From: an uncultured Verrucomicrobiales bacterium
GTDB lineage: Bacteria > Verrucomicrobiota > Verrucomicrobiae > Limisphaerales > CANJSG01
Reading direction: 5' to 3'
Assembly: GCA_946480965.1 (NCBI GenBank)
Contig: CAMLMI010000215.1
Span: 1-7,878, forward strand
Length of the DNA: 7,878 bases
Shown in pieces: positions 6,225 through 7,878 of the stretch. The stretch's first letter is position 1, and every line of letters begins with the position of its first letter. The notes under the pieces are model-generated. The model was not told where the DNA came from. It did no database searches and saw only the letters and a list, made by a program, of their open reading frames with translations. The position numbers and the translations under genes were made by a program.

Positions 6225-6315
6225 AGCGGAAGGGCGAAGCACGGAGGCCAAAGGCCGAATCAAGGAGCCAATAGAAACGGATTTGATTCGGTCCTCGGTC
6301 CTCGTGCTTCGCGTC
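6225..6315. repeat. Inverted pair of degenerate 7-base repeat arrays forming a 30-bp stem
   Basis: Two 30-base arms, 6234-6263 and 6283-6312, match as reverse complements at 24 of 30 positions around a 19-base loop; the outer ten pairs (GCGAAGCACG) and the inner nine are perfect. Each arm is itself a 7-base tandem array. On the plus strand 6225-6259 reads as five heptads such as GGCCAAA and GGCCGAA; on the minus strand 6315-6288 reads as four heptads including GGACCGA twice in a row. The element begins six bases past the stop of the minus-strand hydrolase gene, where a terminator would be, and lies in the leader region of ilvD. No U-run follows. Degenerate heptamer arrays of this look recur between genes in Verrucomicrobiota; that taxonomic link is from memory. 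Confidence 0.7.
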
Positions 6316-6320
6316 TTTCT

Positions 6321-7652
6321 CTAAGCCTTCTTCAAGCGGAACACCTTCTCGTCCGTTTCGCGGCGTAGGATGACTTCGATCAGGAGGGGGCGATTGGGCA
6401 GGAGAAATTGGCGGACCTTCTGGCTGAAGACCACGATGCCGGCCTTGGGGTTGCCGTCCTTCGGATAGTCATAGCGGACCAGCTTGGAGAGCGGCGCGGC
6501 GGAAAGGCTCATGGCGATCTCCGCGTCCGGCTTTACGTGGTTCAAGTAGTCGACGAGGTCCGTGGTGTCGAAAAGGAAGCTGCGGTGGCTCGGGTCCGTC
6601 TTGTTGGTCGTCACTGCCTCGATGATCTCGCCGTGGAACTTCCGGAAGACGGCGTCCTTGCGGTCGTTCTGCTGGTAGAACTCGACCACGTAGTCGTTCA
6701 CCGGCGCGCCGAACTGGTCGCGCACCTTGAAGACGACGTGCTGGAACTCGTGGAAGCGTTCGGGGTGCTTACCGGCGCGGCCCGCCTCGAAGGTGGCGCG
6801 CGTGATCTCGTCGCACTTCGCCGCGTGGGCCGCGTAGCCGGCAGGGGTGACGCTGAGGGAGCGCAGCACCGTTTCCGGCCAGCCGCCCTGCGGATCGGGC
6901 TGGTGGATGGTGGTGTGGTCGCGGTCGAAGACAGCCAGGGCAAGGTCTGGGCAGTTCCGTGGAAGCGTTTCGACCTTCAGGTCGTTTGGATCGCTCCAAT
7001 CGAGGCGGAGGGAGTGCGCGTTAAGGTTCGCGGTGGAGACGCGGACGGTGCCGTCGGAGCCGTTTTCGTGGAGCGAGGCGCGCAGGGCGCTGTCGTAGGC
7101 GTTGCTGCCGATCAGGACGGTGACGCGGACGTGTTTGGGGTCGAAGATCGGGAAGTTCGGATCAAAGAGATCCGCCATCGCCAGCTCCCACGAATACGGT
7201 GAGGCCAACTCCAGCGCATCGAGCACCTTCTCGCCCGTCTGGGTGAGATAGTCCCAGTTCCACCCCTTGGTCAGACGGCCAACGAGCGATTTGCCCAGCT
7301 TGGCCAGCGGGCTGCCGAAATTGGCCGGGGCCAACATGCAGAGGTTGCTGACCGGTGAAGCGGATGCTTTTCCGCCACAGACTTGGCGCAGGTATTCGCG
7401 GACGACCAAACCGCCGGTGCTGTGGACGACGACGTGGAAGCTCTTCGGTTTCTGGGAAAGTCCGGCGTCGTTGACCGCGCGGATCATGGCCGCGCCGAGA
7501 TCCTTCAGCGTGACCTGGTCCTCCATCGACACGTAGTCGCCCAGGAAGACCGGCACGGTGTCGTAGCCGTTTGCGTTGAGAAAGTCGGCGAGCGGTTTGA
7601 ACGACTTCGACGTATCGCTCCAGCCGTGAAGGATGACGACAGGCAGAGGCAT
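6321..7652 (-). CDS. Alpha/beta-hydrolase (lipase/esterase type) with C-terminal extension
   Basis: The 443-residue protein starts with the fold's first strand and oxyanion turn, [10 protein letters not shown] (5-14). The nucleophile elbow is VVHSTGG (75-81) with Ser78 as likely catalytic serine, inside VVREYL-type helix context usual for lipases and PGAP1-like esterases. APANFGSP (108-115) is the strand-loop that follows it in triacylglycerol lipase-like proteins. Asp200 in GSDGTV and His246 in DRDHTTIH are the best candidates for the rest of the triad. No signal peptide is visible, so the enzyme is probably cytoplasmic. Residues after about 300 ([19 protein letters not shown] and beyond) are not part of the hydrolase fold and look beta-rich, possibly an immunoglobulin-like module. 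The ATG at 7652 directly opens the first beta strand, and no longer frame is plausible. It lies 78 bases after the TPR gene on the same strand. Substrate unknown. Confidence 0.82.
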   Translation of the reverse strand: MPLPVVILHGWSDTSKSFKPLADFLNANGYDTVPVFLGDYVSMEDQVTLKDLGAAMIRAVNDAGLSQKPKSFHVVVHSTGGLVVREYLRQVCGGKASASPVSNLCMLAPANFGSPLAKLGKSLVGRLTKGWNWDYLTQTGEKVLDALELASPYSWELAMADLFDPNFPIFDPKHVRVTVLIGSNAYDSALRASLHENGSDGTVRVSTANLNAHSLRLDWSDPNDLKVETLPRNCPDLALAVFDRDHTTIHQPDPQGGWPETVLRSLSVTPAGYAAHAAKCDEITRATFEAGRAGKHPERFHEFQHVVFKVRDQFGAPVNDYVVEFYQQNDRKDAVFRKFHGEIIEAVTTNKTDPSHRSFLFDTTDLVDYLNHVKPDAEIAMSLSAAPLSKLVRYDYPKDGNPKAGIVVFSQKVRQFLLPNRPLLIEVILRRETDEKVFRLKKA

Positions 7653-7730
7653 GGTGAATTCCCGGGGTTAGGTGTCCGCCGCCATTTGCGCCCGGAGAGC
7701 CCCAACGGGAAAGGGAATTCTCCTCGCGGC

Positions 7731-7878
7731 TCAGGCGGAAAGTTCCGCCAAAGCCTGCTCCATCTCGGCCAGCGGCCCTTCATGGTTCTGCTCAATCGCC
7801 AGTTGGCGGGCCCGTTCGAAGGCCGACTTCGCCGCTGCTTTGTCGCCGAGGGATAGGTCGCATTTGCCGATGAGGATC
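7731..7878 (-). CDS. Tetratricopeptide-repeat protein, C-terminal fragment
   Basis: On the minus strand the frame is open from the window edge to a TGA at 7731-7733, giving 48 residues. GKCDLSLGDKAAAKSAFERA has the alternating pattern of a TPR helix pair (small residues at the G/A positions, an aromatic before E-R-A), and a further helix with QALAELSA closes the protein. TPR domains bind partner proteins; nothing more specific can be said. It is followed on the same strand by the hydrolase gene 78 bases on, so the two may form one transcription unit. Too short for the usual ORF cut-off, but the amino-acid pattern is convincing. Confidence 0.65.
   Translation of the reverse strand, partial: ILIGKCDLSLGDKAAAKSAFERARQLAIEQNHEGPLAEMEQALAELSA
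7734..7749 (-). terminator. Compact hairpin at the end of the TPR gene
   Basis: GGCGGAA at 7734-7740 and TTCCGCC at 7743-7749 are perfect reverse complements with two bases between, so RNA would fold six pairs with a 4-base loop immediately before the TPR stop codon. There is no T-run after it, so termination is doubtful and it may be chance in coding sequence. Confidence 0.2.

Noticed and set aside
6169..6320. Leader peptide or attenuator for ilvD
   Set aside because: No short frame rich in Leu, Val or Ile codons and no mutually exclusive stem pair with a T-run was found; the only structure is the heptad hairpin.
6408..7202. 264-codon plus-strand open frame opposite the hydrolase
   Set aside because: Antisense shadow rich in Val/Asp/Gly; no motif and no start context.

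Overview
The window comes from a GC-rich bacterial chromosome. 60-base lines counted by eye in the housekeeping genes run about 70-73% G+C. I lean towards Verrucomicrobiota (Opitutaceae-like). The basis is the style of the proteins, the near absence of Shine-Dalgarno sequences before the starts, and a degenerate 7-base repeat array of a kind I associate with that phylum. This is an inference from one window.

Layout, left to right. Plus strand: the C-terminal end of a probable beta-ketoacyl synthase (2-328), a 142-base gap with a -10-like box and a 14-bp perfect palindrome, then a complete ABC-F ATPase (471-2081). Next comes about 800 bases without an intact gene (2082-2890). It is rich in inverted and direct repeats and holds the remains of a GNAT acetyltransferase gene broken across all three minus-strand frames. 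Minus strand from there on: a Schlafen/AlbA_2 plus HATPase_c_4 protein (2891-4357), ilvD for dihydroxy-acid dehydratase (4405-6168), a heptad-repeat hairpin (6225-6315), an alpha/beta-hydrolase of the lipase type (6321-7652), and the C-terminal end of a tetratricopeptide-repeat protein (7731-7878).

The housekeeping part is IlvD (branched-chain amino acid synthesis), the ABC-F protein (ribosome-associated) and the ketoacyl synthase end. The stretch from about 2100 to 4400 reads as an accessory insert. Its G+C is lower (two sampled lines in the Schlafen-like gene give 47-48%), it contains a decayed toxin-like acetyltransferase, and its one intact gene belongs to a family common in accessory and defence regions. 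The most interesting signals are in this insert: the three acidic residues of the Schlafen RNase centre appear conserved with the same spacing, and just 3' of that gene lies a compact set of repeats (two pairs of a TGCACATGA-type motif, each pair offset by exactly 11 bp, with interleaved inverted repeats). No CRISPR array, tRNA, rRNA, intact transposase or integrase was seen.
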